From positions 27,806,298 through 27,870,297 of the forward strand of contig CM034603.1 of NCBI GenBank assembly GCA_020091685.1: a stretch of DNA of 64,000 nt, written 5' to 3'. This stretch comes from Lutjanus erythropterus. Its lineage: Eukaryota > Chordata > Actinopteri > Lutjaniformes > Lutjanidae. Below the pieces are notes generated by a model. That model was not told the DNA's origin. It did no database searches and saw only the letters and a program-made list of their open reading frames with translations. The position numbers and the translations under genes were made by a program. Below are positions 26,215-38,600 of this stretch, piece by piece (positions within the stretch are counted from its first letter, which is position 1; the number at the start of each line of letters is the position of its first letter).

Positions 26215-26465
26215 CTGCTGCGTGTTGGCAAGAATCTGGTGATGTGATACACATCACAATACACAGGTTACATTTCAACATATCGCGATATATCGGGATA
26301 CTGTAACCAAGGTGATATATTTCTTTTTTCAGTCTAATGTTAGGATAACAGTCATAGTATAAAGAACACACCACCACATGCATAAAATCTGAGTTAGAAA
26401 AGTTTACTTTTTTAAGCAACCAGAACAGTGAAGATAGATGGCAGCACTGTTATCTAGTGGTTAAA
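26215..26465 (+). repeat. Dispersed short element, family A, copy 2
   Basis: Shares with the copies at 28795 and (inverted) 2672: AAGAACACACCACCACATGC, AAAATCTGAGTTAG, ACTTTTTTAAGCAACCAGAA, CAGTGAAGATAGATGG and GCAGCACTGTTATCTAGTGG. The upstream part carries ATATCGCGATATATCG, a small palindrome. Confidence 0.7.
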
Positions 26466-27114
26466 TAAAGTTCTTAATTTAGGGCAGGTGGAATATAAGG
26501 GGGTGTAGTTGCAATTTGTGCACCACAGATTCTCCAACATTTATTTGAGTGTCTTGGGTCCATTTTAGCCCCTATTTCTGGTGTCTGAAAAAAACCTTCA
26601 ATTTGAATTCCTTCCATAAATAATATTTTAACTAGAATATAAATCACACACAGGTGTTTCAGCACGAGTTTTCATCTAAAGATGAGCTGTACTGCCCTGC
26701 CTCTTTCTGCCACCAGAAGGCTCCCTCGGTAAAGCAGCAGCAGAGCGTCCTGCTTTTTCTCAGAGGTGCTGAAAACAGCCGACCAGGTGCAGCCCTCCTT
26801 TCCATCCACTGTCTTCAAGGACAAAGACAAAGCTTGCGCCGCTGCCACAACATTTCTCACACGCACTTTAATCCAAGCATCTATCAAAAGGTTTCAGGGG
26901 AACGATCTAATACCACGTCCTGCACGTCTCCTTCATGATGACTGTGGACAGTCAGGGTAAATGACAGCCTGTGTGACAGAGCAGTAAAGCCGTATTGGAG
27001 CCCGCGGTCTCCGGTCACAGCGACGGCTCTTTTGTAATGACGATGTAAGGTTGAGTCGCCCTGTGACCTTTGCTGGTGAGCGAGGGGGGTCCAGATGGAT
27101 TCCCGGGGCCCACA

Positions 27115-27225
27115 TGGGGAGCTTGTCTACCCTGGTCCTCCTCTTTTCAACCACCCCCCCACACCACCCCCACAACCCCCATCTCAGTCCTCTTTCCTTC
27201 CTTCTCTTTTTCTCCTCCAGCAATA
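27115..27225. repeat. Pyrimidine-rich low-complexity tract
   Basis: C/T-rich on the plus strand, with CCACCCCCC and TCCTTTCCTTCCTTCTC-type runs. The open frames reported by translation over it are low complexity. Confidence 0.7.
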
Positions 27226-27479
27226 ACATCATCCATTCCCATCAGCTCCAACACGTGAGCAAGCTCAGCTCAAGAGGCAAATGTCAATGGCTATCAGACG
27301 GCTGGAAAAGGTCAGGAGTTCAGATTGGGAGCAGACGCAAACATGTGTGTGGGCGTGTGTTCGCGCGCGTGTGCGTGCACATGTACCGGTAGATGGATCA
27401 TATGTGGATATTTTTCATGTGAATCACACCAGCGGGAAATTATAACACTCGCCAATTTAATTCTGACAAAATAGTGGCA

Positions 27480-27800
27480 CATCCCAACCAGAGGGGGAAT
27501 CTAATGAGCCTAAGAGTGATTTATTCATTCCCTCCAAGTCCCCGAGTGCACAACTAAAAGCATGAAATGGATTAAATAAATACAATTAATAAGGAAAATC
27601 AAACAATTCACTGTGCTGTGGCGTAATTACCCTAACCACAGCCATCAGCTTTATTTATTTCTGTTCAGTAATAGCAATGAAATCGATTAGACCTCAATGC
27701 CAGTCAGAGTGGCTCGTTGTGAACTCTGCAGCCGCGGACTATACATTAACATAATCACCTGACAGAGGCAAGTGCCCTCTATTACAATACATCACATGCT
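27480..27800. promoter_or_regulatory. Candidate conserved regulatory island
   Basis: A repeat-free, complex stretch with homeodomain-type cores (ACAATTAATAAG, GCGTAATTACCC), ATCGATTAG, a CACCTGACAG sequence (E-box overlapping the MEIS core TGACAG) and AACCACAG (RUNX-like). The texture is that of a vertebrate conserved non-coding element in a developmental-gene intron. Conservation was not tested. Confidence 0.4.
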
Positions 27801-28235
27801 CGCAACACCAAAAACCTTCTATACACTTTTTCTTTTTTTCTGTTATTTACTTATTATGATGTTTTGTTTTAAAGGACACAGGTAAACAAAAGTGATACGA
27901 ATGTGCCAACCACACAGAAAATTTAAAAATGAAATAAAATAAAATGAACAACAAGCAGATGATCCATCTTTTAAACAAACAACAAAATTTACACAAAAAC
28001 CTACACATATGTATACCTATACATATTTTCACCTATGTACATGATCACACGTAAATGTGTATATACATACACACAGATATTCAGCCCATAATGGTTCTGC
28101 TTTTGGGGAAAGAAGAATATTTTAAATTGGATACTTAATATAAGTGTCTTGCTGCAGTACAAAATCAGGCCTCATGGTTGACATATGGGTATGTCATTTT
28201 GACCAATTTTCATCAAAGATATCAATTTGAGTTCT

Positions 28236-28795
28236 TAGTTTAGAGGAGATATTTGTAATATATTTAACTGCACTAAATCATAAAATGACCACGACATGTC
28301 AATAGAGATTAAGGAAACATGTTAAGTTGGATTACTTCTCTGACAGCAACACTACAGCCAGCATGTTCTCCTCTTGTTTTTTGTTTGCCCGTTTCACATT
28401 TATTACTTACAATTAATGCAGAATGTTCAACAAATGAGTTAGTTTCTGTTAATGAGTCATAAGAAGGAGTAAATGTTTATAACAGTTAAACTGAGCAACA
28501 TGTTAAAGGAGTCAGTGCAGTGGGCTTTTGTTTTCAGGATACCAGGCTTAACTTTATATCGACCGACAGTTGATAGTTATACAGCTGATCGACTTACAGT
28601 GAAGGACTCGTCATCACTTATTATTGTCAGTTACACTGTTGTGTTTGTTTTGCTTTTGTGTTGCTTCTGCCCCTGCTGTGTTCCTCCAACCTGCCTGAGC
28701 TTCAAGTCTACGACTCCAACTCATTATTCAAACTGCTCTACTCATTTTTGAATGCTGCAGTCTTACAAATGTACATACTGCTCCTTTAATGTGAT
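28236..28795 (+). repeat. Dispersed short element, family C, copy 1
   Basis: Ordered matches to 44457-45016: ACTGCACTAAATCATAAAAT, GACCACGA, ACATGTTAAGTT, CTTCTCTGAC, GCCAGC-TGTTCT, GTTTCACATTT, TTAAACTGAGCAA, CAGTGGGCTT and TGTTTTCAGGATA. The right end CTCCTTTAA is the partner of a left-end inverted repeat. Confidence 0.75.
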
Positions 28796-29105
28796 TCTCT
28801 CTGTTGTGTTTTAGGATTGATATGATACGTATCACAATGCAGTGGTTATGATTCAAAGAACACACTGTCATATGCAAAAAATTTAAGTTTAAAAAACTTG
28901 ACTTTTTTAGGCAATCAGAACAGTGAAGATTGATAGATAACAACACTGCTAAGTAGTGGTCAGAGGTTTAAACACAACAAGAACCACTGCCGCAAATATT
29001 TGCACGTGTCACGATGTCAGAATATTGTGCTTTTGAGAATCGATACAGTATCACAAAATTTTATCGCAATACTTAAGTGTATTAATATTTTCTTACCACC
29101 CTATC
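28796..29105 (+). repeat. Dispersed short element, family A, copy 3
   Basis: Follows family C copy 1 directly. It matches 26215-26465 and the inverted copy at 2672-3117 over AAGAACACACTGTCATATGC, CAATCAGAACAGTGAAGATT and GATAGATAACAACACTGCT. It ends near ACCACCCTATCG. Confidence 0.7.
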
Positions 29106-29424
29106 GTGTATATATTGTAAATTACGTCGGTCCACTCATTTATGGTTGGTATGTCTTTCTTGAGCCATTTTCTGGTCAAAGTCTTTTTGCACGCCACTAG
29201 CTGAACCCTCAAGTATCTCACTTTGCACACTGAAGCTGTTTTACATCTTATAGACACTTTCAAGTCTACTGTAGCAACGAAGGCATGGAGTCCATACTGC
29301 TCTGCCGCGATTCCCTTATTCCATGGACAGTCACAGATTAGTATCTATAAAAGGAAGATGGCCATCATCTAATCTTGATCATTACCGACAGACTTAATTG
29401 AACAATGAGAGGACGCAATTCCCC

Positions 29425-29490
29425 TCTCTGTCGCTTCCTCCCCCCTCCTTCCTCCCTCCTTCCTCCTCTCTTCTTCTCTCCTCCCTCTTT
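29425..29490. repeat. Pyrimidine-rich tract
   Basis: CCTCCTTCCTCC-type low-complexity run on the plus strand; non-coding. Confidence 0.8.
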
Positions 29491-29784
29491 GTGCACGCTC
29501 CTCTTGTATAATTCCTTCCCTGAGATGTGGGGCACTAAACCCAAAAAGGCAAGGCATAAAAAATGAATACGTATCATAAACAATTCTCGAGCCGCTTGCT
29601 GAATAATGAATGGAATTCTAAGAATAAGCCTTTGTTTTGGTTATTGACAAAATTAATTTCTGCTGTTTTACTTCCTTAAGAGCTGGCTCATGCCCATCGC
29701 CACACTGCCTGCTGTTTGCAGACAACAGGAGTGTAAATAAACATGACGATTAAGCCACCCACTCATACAGGGAGAAGCAAGGTG

Positions 29785-29815
<31 letters not shown>

Positions 29816-29819
29816 ACAC
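29785..29819 (+). repeat. (CA)n microsatellite
   Basis: About 13 CA units, one G interruption, then four more. It accounts for the Thr-His open frame translated here. Confidence 0.97.
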
Positions 29820-30135
29820 GCAAACATACACTTTGTGCTTTAATGTAAGCACTCACACAGGAAAAATACACAGCTATGCACATTGGCAGACTACCCTGAG
29901 CACCCAGCCTGGCGCCCTGCGAGTGCTTTTAAATGAAAACATGTTTAATTAATGATGTTGAAGTATTCTGTCACAATTAGGAAGATTTACGGTCAAACAA
30001 GGCAGCAGTGATGTCCCTGACAGCCATGATGAAAGTTTACCCTTCTTGCCTCTGACTGGCAGCTAGCAGCCAACGCTGGACTGGATCCATTTCCCATCAA
30101 TACAGTAATGCAATACACTCCGCAGCAGCACTGTA

Positions 30136-30141
<6 letters not shown>

Positions 30142-30187
<46 letters not shown>

Positions 30188-30390
30188 TTCCTTGCCTAGC
30201 TCTTGTCCACATCACATGACCCCAGAGAGGGCCAGGCAGTGGCTGTGCTCTCTATTGATTGTGTGGGCACACGTCATCTAGGGTTTCAGCAGTTAATAAA
30301 TCAGGCCTGCTCCTGACACAACCGTGTGTGTGTGTGTGTGTGTGAGAGAGAGTACATCCATGTGTGTGTGTGTGTGTGTGGGTGTGTGTG
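30142..30390 (+). repeat. Cluster of (TG)n microsatellites
   Basis: An uninterrupted TG run of about 22 units at 30142-30185, then shorter runs at 30323-30342 and 30361-30388, separated by unique sequence. The last two flank a GA-rich stretch. Confidence 0.95.
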
Positions 30391-30889
30391 GGCCTGTCAC
30401 AGACCAGTCAGCAGGAGTGAAAGCGACAGCCACATGATAATGTAACATCACCACCATTCATCCCTGCCACACAGCATTCTGAGACAAAACAACAACAACC
30501 TAGGAACCTGAAAAAAAGCAGCGTGATTTACAGCAGACATGACAAGTATCACTAATACAAATCCTCCCCTCCCCTCCGCTCCTTCAAGGAGTTCAGCATC
30601 CTGCTCTCATCTGCATTTGATACGAGCTCAATAAAGCAGTCTTCATAAGACGCAGCAGCACTGCTACATATTTCATACTGACCCACACACTACACTGCTA
30701 AGCAATGCTATTATCATAACTGAGAACGCTAAATGAATATTATGTTACATTACATCCAATTTACTGTATATGTGGTAATTTCTACTGAATTGAATCTGGG
30801 CTTTAATAAAGAAAGGACAATCGTTATGGAATTACTAATAATCATACCTCACAATAACATCTGTGCTATGAAAACGTCACTGTAATCTA

Positions 30890-31105
30890 AATATTGTTCT
30901 ATTTAAGGAGGTGCTGCACACTTAAATGTGTTTTTTGAGCTCTAAACAAAATTTGACATATCTTACCAAATTCACAAAAAGCGTCACCTTTGGCTTTTGG
31001 AAACAGTGATCAACCATTTCACCATTTTCTGACATTTTATGAACCGAACAACTCAATGGATTAATCGGTTAATGAGGAAAATGATACACAGATGAACTGA
31101 TGAGG
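30890..31105. repeat. Fragment of the dispersed ATTAATCGGTTAATGA element (family F)
   Basis: Contains GGATTAATCGGTTAATGAGG with TTTCTGACATTTTATGAACC upstream, an arrangement seen again at 32875-33120, 38436-38600, 39240-39330, 46490-47315 and 60650-60945. These are short, degraded copies of one abundant fish element type. Confidence 0.6.
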
Positions 31106-31304
31106 AAATAACTGTTAGTAATTAAGCATTTTTAAAAAGCAGCTTCTTAAAATGACCTTTACTGTTTTTGTAGTCTACTTCATCTGTTGATTTTTGGAGT
31201 AGTCATAAAGTCATGGGAAACTTTCCCAAAATATTCTCATCAGATAATGGAAAACTGTTAAAAGAGAGCTGCACCAACTTAGCATTGCACTCCTTTAACG
31301 TTAT

Positions 31305-31380
31305 TAAACTCAAGATTCAAGATTCAATTATTTGTCACTCTACAACACAAGGTTGCACAACAGAATTCAAGTTGAAGAAA
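31305..31380 (+). repeat. Retroelement-tail-like fragment
   Basis: CTCAAGATTCAAGATTCAAT followed by TATTTGTCAC resembles the 3' tail of common fish LINE/SINE elements. It is too short to classify. Confidence 0.4.
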
Positions 31381-31429
31381 CAAAAAGGAGCAGATCTGCT
31401 CAGGATTTTCGGGGCCAGTCACTGATTGC

Positions 31430-31810
31430 TGGAAGTAGTATTGGCCAATATGTATCACCATTCACGAGGTCTATTTGAAGCCTCCTATTTATCTTGTATA
31501 TGTATTTTAGTGTATCATGATATGAGACAAGACATTGTGACAGATTTTGGATATTCTTATATCATGATGTGGAATAAGTCTTGTCTTTTACTGGTTATAA
31601 AGGCTGCATTAAAGTAAAAAGATGCATTTTTTGAACTTATACGACTGTTATAGCTGTTCTGTGATTCATTTTTACCCACCAACCTAATTGGTTTAATATT
31701 TTGTGAAAGCACCAATAGTCATCTTTACAATATTGTCACAACATCGATATTGAAGTATTTGGTCAAAAATACTGTGACATTTTATTTCATCTATATTGCC
31801 CAGGGATAAT
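31430..31810 (+). repeat. Dispersed short element, family E, near-complete copy
   Basis: It begins near ATTGGCCAATATGTATCACC and ends TATATTGCCCAGG, forming weak terminal inverted repeats. Internal blocks GATTTTGGATAT, ATCATGATGTGG and GTTATAAAGGCTGCATTA recur at 54659-54960. GTATTTGGTCAAAAATACTGTGA recurs in altered form at 55760-55800. Confidence 0.65.
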
Positions 31811-32874
31811 ACAACAAACTAATTTTTTATCACTTTCGCTGCTTCCATCCCAACAGTACGAAACACACAACCTAATTAATTATCGATATTGACTAGTATG
31901 AAACTTCACTATGGTGACAGATTTTTCGACCAGGCCTATTGTATATTTAAGTGTAAAACAACTTGAAAAGCGTCAAAGAGGTGCTTCAAGGCCTGTTGTA
32001 CAAGAATATGTATGAGTTTGCTGATGAGAATTTGATTACAGATAGCCTTCTAGGACAAAACTGAAAATCTACCCACATCTGATGCTTGCCAGGTGTTAAT
32101 TTGGGATCTTGCCACTTCATCATCTGATCGGCTCTTCTGAACGACCTTTACAGCGACCACAACTATTGAGAATGAATATTAGCCCATAACTGTCAATATG
32201 ATTAGAAGTGATGCAGCGAAATCAGAGATATCGCCTTTTTGATTCCATGCATTCTCCATCCTTGACACTTGCATTACCCACAATGCACCGGCTCCACCCA
32301 CAATTCGGCTGGAGATTCAGGTGTGTTATGTTAGTGGAGGTTAATGTAGCTTTGAGTTGTTAGTTTAAGGCAGAGATGAGAGGCAGGCGACAGAGGTCTG
32401 TTAACATCCGATTTTCAAACTTGTAGTCTTGCCTCATGTGACAGCACTTGAGGTCATTTATCAGACTTGTTGCATGCTCGTTCTGAAGCCACAAAGGACT
32501 TTATTCCACTTTATTTACATGTGAAGTAGTAGCCTACTCCCCAATGTCTGTAAACAGATGAAATGTCCAAACACACACAGCTGTACGGAGGCTCTGCTTG
32601 AATAAAACACAGTTTAAATTTTATAAAATTAAGATTGAACAATTTCTTACTTGTTTTGTACTTTGAGCCCACACACAGTGAGGTGAAGGCTGGTGTGACC
32701 TTCCAAGTTCATCCAAATTAAAACACGTCTCACAGCTCTTCTCTGCTAGACCATGCTTCATTAGGCAAACATTTTCAGCTTTCTTGAAAGCAAGGTATTT
32801 TCATTTTGATGGACTGAAATTAAGATTTAAACCAGAAACTGTCAGTCCAAATAATAAATCAAGAAGAACAGGGC

Positions 32875-33120
32875 TTCAGCTAACAATTATTTCCATTATT
32901 GATTAATCCATCAGTCATCTGGTATATAAAATGTCAGAAAATGGTGGAGGAGGTGATGTCTAAATGGCTTGTTCTGTCCAAATAACAACCTAAAATTTAG
33001 TTTGCCATCATCACATAAGACAGAAGAGGAACTAGGTCATGTTTGGAATTTTTCACTAGAAGAGGAACAAAATCATTTTCACCCAACTAATTAATTAATT
33101 AACCAATCATTGCAACTCTA
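32875..33120. repeat. Dispersed element, family F copy
   Basis: GGGCTTCAGCTAACAATTATTTC at the left, ATTAATTAATTAACCAATCATTGCAACTC at the right, and AAAATGTCAGAAAATGG in the middle. This is the same layout as the other family F copies. Confidence 0.65.
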
Positions 33121-33889
33121 AAGAGGAATATCAATCTGATCACTTTTCTGAGAGCTACAGGCATATTTCAGTTGACGCCTAAAAAGGACGGTGGTTCAAA
33201 AATCAGCCATACCGATAAAGCAATCATCATAAAACGCAACGCTGTGCCATATTTCACATAGTGCCACACAGATTAGAGGTAATCTACACTGCTAAGCAAT
33301 GCTATTATCATTACTGAGAACACTGAATGAATATTATGTTGGTCATTTCTACTGAATCGAATCTGTAATAAAGAAACACACAATCATTATGAAATTGCTA
33401 ATTGCAGCCTACTGTAAGTCTATGCCATGAAAACTATTGTTATATTCTAAATATTGTGTTGTTTAAATAGTCTTAAAGTGTTGTATTTTGTAAGCTGAAA
33501 GCTAGATTTGTGGTCTATCCATGAACTCCTGGGAAACTTTCTCAGGCCCAAAATGTTCCCTCCATCACCAGATAATGGGAAGCTGTACAGCCTCAGTACA
33601 CAAGGGCATAGTCATAAAGTACCTCTAAAACAGCTTTATGTTTTATCAGCTATCTCGAGTATCATGTGAAGAGAGGGGGCAGCGCCGGGGTGTTGTATCC
33701 GACACTGGGTAGGGGGGATGGGGGGGATACCAAGGACAAGGAAAAACGCCAAAGAAATACTGGAGGGACAGGCAGGAGACGAGGAGATGTGGACGGTTCA
33801 GGCAAGGAGGGAAGAGAGTGATGGAGGGAAAATGAAAGGCGAAAAATAGAAATGGAATAGGAAAGCGAGGTGTCAATTAAAAAAATGAA

Positions 33890-34290
33890 CCCCAGTGCAT
33901 TTGGGAGGTGACAGCTGGTGGGAGACGAGCTGACAGGCGTCACATTAGGCGGATTTGGTGGCCGCTCCCCTCATCCCCTCCTTTTTTTTTTTTTTCCTCC
34001 CTCCTCTGTCTCTCTCCCTCTCTGGCTTTCTCCACTGGCGATCGGTAGTTTCTCATGCGGCGGCGGCAAGCGAGGCAAGAACTCAGCTTGGTGTTTTTCA
34101 GAACAAGTTCCCCCTGCAGCTACTCCTAATAACGGTAATTATCGTCATCATCTGAGGCTTAAGCAGGCCAGTTTGAGGCCTGAAGGGATGGCCTGATAAT
34201 GAGGCAGCCAGCGCCAGAGGAGAAGACCATTCAGAACACCGCCCTGCCACCAACACTGAGCACTCCCATTTAAAAGCCTTCATTAAAATA
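33890..34290. promoter_or_regulatory. Candidate conserved regulatory island
   Basis: A complex, partly CpG-containing stretch with GAGCTGACAGGCGTCAC, ATGCGGCGGCGGC and AATAACGGTAATTATCG. A pyrimidine run sits inside (33968-34030). Open frames on either strand are unlike known proteins. Regulatory function is inferred from texture only. Confidence 0.35.
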
Positions 34291-34624
34291 ATTCATTATT
34301 CAAAATAGGCAATACATTAGCCCCCTGGCTGTCAGTCTTTCTTAAGGTGTCTTAAAATATATATCTTCTTGATTGAATCAAACTCATGCCCGCTCAGCCC
34401 GTGCAGTTTTAACAGCTCCAGGCTGCACTGGAAACCCGTGTGGCTGAGAAGTCACGAGCTTGTGGAGCAGTGAGCTGCACAGTCGGCCTGCTAGCAGAGA
34501 GACAAAGACATGTCTATGGAGAGAGGAGCGTGCAACCGGAAACACAAAGTTCACAAATGACCGGTCGCACTAACTTTTGGATTGGGCACTTGGGCAGAGC
34601 CTTTTATTGTGCCACACATTTTAA

Positions 34625-34990
34625 GCATTTTTTTCAGGACTTTTTGCCTTTATTTGACATTAGACAGGTGACAAAAATGATGAGAGAAAGAAGAAGGTTG
34701 ACATTCAATAAAGGTCCCCCATAATCAAACCTGGGACATGGGGCAACCCAAGACTATTGTCCAAAGAAGAATGACAGCATCAGCCACTTCAGCCAAGTCA
34801 ATTTTATTTATACAGTGCCAAATCATAACAGAAGGGCACTTTTCATATAGAATAGGTCCAGACCGTACTCTTCATAATATAACTTACAGAAAACCAACAA
34901 TTCCCACCATGAGCAAGCACTTGCTGACAGTGGTGAGGAAAAACTTCCTTTTAACATGCAGAAGCCTCGAGTTGTGAGACAAAGAGACAG
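34625..34990. repeat. Two adjoining degraded fish retroelement fragments
   Basis: 34630-34740 resembles, inverted, the tRNA-derived SINE at 55325-55515 (TTTTTGCCTTTATTTGACAT tail; CAAACCTGGGACATGGGGCA in place of its body). 34795-34990 starts AAGTCAATTTTATTTATACA and continues through CCACCATGAGCAAGCACTTG and GGAAAAACTTCCTTTTAACA, a pattern I recognise as a widespread teleost dispersed repeat. Exact family names cannot be given without a library. Confidence 0.6.
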
Positions 34991-35999
34991 GGGGACTGGG
35001 GAGAGAGAAAAAGTGCACCAATAAGATATACAATTCCGTTAACGTGACAAAGCCCTCTAATTTATTATGCAAGCAAAGGAGGAAGTGACGTTGTAGTCTG
35101 CATAGTCAGGAGGGCGGGCTAAATGGATAGGTCACCAGAACACTGTTTCCAACCACAAACATAACCACAACAAGGCATGTTTGTTGTCACCATGACAACG
35201 AATAATAACCTTGGCAAAGTGGCTACCACATTTTTGTAATCTAAGTAAATATTTTAACCTTAACCTAAACCTAACCAACTCAGCTATGGTCAGTGTCTTA
35301 ACAGGCTAGTATGCTTGAATGGGACTGCTGGTAAATTGGTCAAACAGCTCTGGAAACTCCCTCCACACATTTCTGACATCAGAATTGGGAAGCTGTGTCC
35401 AACAACTTCTGTCACTTCCCAAAACCAAAAATCTGACATTCACGTACACTTCACTAAGCCGTTATCCAGGTACAAACTTTTTTAGACAATTCTTTGTATC
35501 ATTTTCTTTATCTACAAAGGCCAGCTTTTCACACTGCCTTTGAATGTGGCCATTCAAAACATCTATAGAAACTTTTGCCCTCCAACATGGCGCAACAAAA
35601 CATCAAAGGAAGTAGTTCTATTGAAGCATAACCCTGCCCTTGGAGCCAAGGCCACTAAGACATCACTTGTTTCAAGCATCTTGATACTAGTGCCAGTATC
35701 ATATTGATTTGGATATCATTTTTTCAGTACATTCAGGGATATTTAACCATGACTGCCTAACTCAGTGTATTTTGTCAAAATACATTCTAAACTTATATAC
35801 TACAAAAGAATTAATACAAATTTTCAATGCTTGGCATCTTCCTATAGAAGACAACAAGTATTTGATACCCAGCCCAAAGCTCAGAAGTTTAGTATGAATA
35901 TAATTTTGTCTATATGCTATAAAACACTTAAAATATTACAGATCTCTTTAATGTATGAAATGATTCATCTACTTTTCAGCAAATAAATGCCTGCCTCTA

Positions 36000-36430
36000 A
36001 TCAAATGACAGCCAGCACAGTGATGTTGTCCCGGGCAACAGTTAGTGAGGAGGTGACGTGTGAAGCGATCGGAGCCAGGAGGAGGAGATGGTCCATGACA
36101 GTTAGCATCCTGCCCTAACTGTTGCCCTACAAGCCCTCCCTACGCACCAGGACAAGCCATGAAACAAGAGGTCCGGTAACACAATCCTCCTCAAGTCCCC
36201 GCGGTGTGTGTTCCTGTGCATGGCACATTTCATAAGGCTCCGCTCTTTGACTGGTGATGAGTTTATGCGAAGGTAATTAACAGTAATTAATCCTTAATTA
36301 CAGCAATTAGCAGAGTCGCAGTAAATTAAGCCACATCTGGAGGCACGGAGCAGGGCTCGACAAGTAGGGGTGGGCTTTTTGACAAGGGGGAGATGCAGAG
36401 AACACGTGACAGAGATTGTTTAGGTCTACC
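36000..36430. promoter_or_regulatory. Homeodomain-site-rich candidate enhancer with an inverted repeat
   Basis: A perfect 13-bp inverted repeat (36033-36045 and 36115-36127, containing the MYB-type core AACAGTTAG/CTAACTGTT) is followed by a dense run of TAATTA-type cores at 36272-36330: GGTAATTAACAGTAATTAAT, CTTAATTACAGCAATTAG, GTAAATTAAG. Repeat-free and complex. A third CAGTTAG lies at 36100. Confidence 0.5.
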
Positions 36431-38435
36431 TGGGATGTCCAGGTTGCCGTCCCTGCTCCAGGCCGTCTGGTGGGACCGGCGATGCACTGTGTGATCTCAG
36501 AGGTGGATGATGGGGCAGGGTCTGATGAACACGGAGGGCTGAGAGAGGAGGTTCATTTCTGAACAAAATTGTTTCATCTCAGGGAGAAAGGCTCCCTTAA
36601 GCTACCACGCAAGGACACCCACCATATGGCCGCTCATAGACAATAGTGCTGCTGGTTCTGCTTCGCTGTGCTCGGCTTCACCCGACAACATGTGAACATG
36701 CATTTTACACAACGTCGCTAGATAGCAAACCTGGCTCGCAGTTTGTCTCTATGGAAGAACAAAATTACACCCACGATGTACGGGGTAAAACACAGACACA
36801 CAGAAACACAAAGATTAAAGCTGTTCAGTGTGGTAAAAAAAAATCATACTGCCATTATTTTGGCAGATATTGTAATTCTGATATGATTTATGATTAGTGG
36901 GAATGACTAATTTAGCATCAGAATTTTCATTTTCACTGAAAAAAACAATTAAAATCATGATGATCTGACATTTGTTAGAGTCTGGACCAACCAAACATGT
37001 TTTCTTACAAGACTTGTAGCCCTACAGTACTTCATCATAATGCTATTTGTCACACATTTTTCCTTTATCAAAAACCTGCAGCTTATATGATTTGGATATT
37101 GCCATTTTGTGATTTTGATAATATTTTGACTAATTATGCAGCCCTTACCCTCCAGGTAAGCCAGCCACCCAGTCTTGACCTTTTTCACTCGCACAATACA
37201 TCCTCAATTATGGTGCAATAGTTTAAAAAAAGAGACAGGGCCCTGAGGAAACAAATAGCAGCGTTTTAATTTATCACATGACTTTCTGGAGGTCATGTTG
37301 AATCTCTTTTGTGGCCTTCCTCACATGGTTCAGCTCCATCATGTCTCTCCACAAAACTAGCTGAAAATATCTCACTGTGTCATTCTGGAATCTGTGATAA
37401 AATTGGATTCACATTAATAGATGAATTAAGTTTAACAGTGGGTTGTTTAATAAAAAGAGAATGATCTGAAAATAGTTTATTCCAGCCTGTTTTTTCAGCT
37501 TCAAATGGCGCAAATTTTAAACTGGTATTTTCCATGAGTCAAAAATTTTATCCAAATTATAAACAATAACTCTCTTTTTTCATGCCTTACCATTATGGTA
37601 CTATGTTGCTTTAAAGTAACATACCTTTAAGTGTACCCTCAAATCCTGAAAATGTCAAATGACAAAAAAGAATTGCACTTTTTTTTAACCAACTGGCATC
37701 ATAATGCGTACCATAGAGAGCTAACAGAGCTGCTGCTGCTGCTTCCTTATTATTATTAGAGTCCATTCAGAGGCACATGTTCCAGTCTGTACTATACTCT
37801 ACTATTAAAAAAGATTCTGAGTGGTTACTTAGATTATCCCATGATGCATTGCATCTCCACGGGGAGCAATATCTTCCATGATGACAATGCTCCTCTCCAT
37901 AAAGCACAAGTGGTCACTGAGTGCTTTGAATGGCATGATAATAATGTTAGCCATATGCCAATGCCTCTTCTGTAAATAGATATGATCCTATTGTCTTTTC
38001 TATATATAGATACCATCCAAACTGAGCATCTATGTATAAGCAGATGTAAGTTCCACATGAACAATATGAATTGACAGGTAATGTCAGCTGTGATGAAGGT
38101 TAATCTTGTGTTCTTCTCAGCTGCTCAGGACCTGGTTGGTTGAGCAGTGATATTCCTGGACTGTAATGCTTTCGGCTTTACCTCCTTTATTTTATGGGTT
38201 AGATCACTGGCAGACTGTTTAGCTTCCCTCATGGCTGTCATACAGCAGAAACCCTGCAGCCTTCCACAAGTTCAGATCACACTCCCACAAAACTACAAAG
38301 GGCACTTTTGTTGTCCCATGACAAACCATGGAAAGGCTAAAAATACCAGTACACAGTCTCTGCGGTGGGTCTGGTAGAATGACATTCCAGGATTGAAAGT
38401 ACAGCTGCAAATGTTTAGGCCTACTGCTTTGATTT

Positions 38436-38600
38436 TTGATTTATCTCACAATATTTCTGTTTTGATTAATCAATTCACGGTTTAGTCCAGAGCTGTGAGG
38501 GAGTTCCAGAGCTTATAATTATTTGCATTATTCAACTGATTAATTGTTTTGTTTATAAAATGTCAAAAAATATTAACAATGCTCATAATTTCCCTGAGCC
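38436..38600. repeat. Dispersed element, family F fragment
   Basis: TTGATTAATCAATTCACGGTTTAG and TTATTTGCATTATTCAACTGATTAATTG with AAAATGTCAAAAAATATTAA, as in the other copies. Confidence 0.5.

Noticed and set aside
29743-29952. Open frame rich in Thr-His
   Set aside because: It is a translated CA microsatellite.
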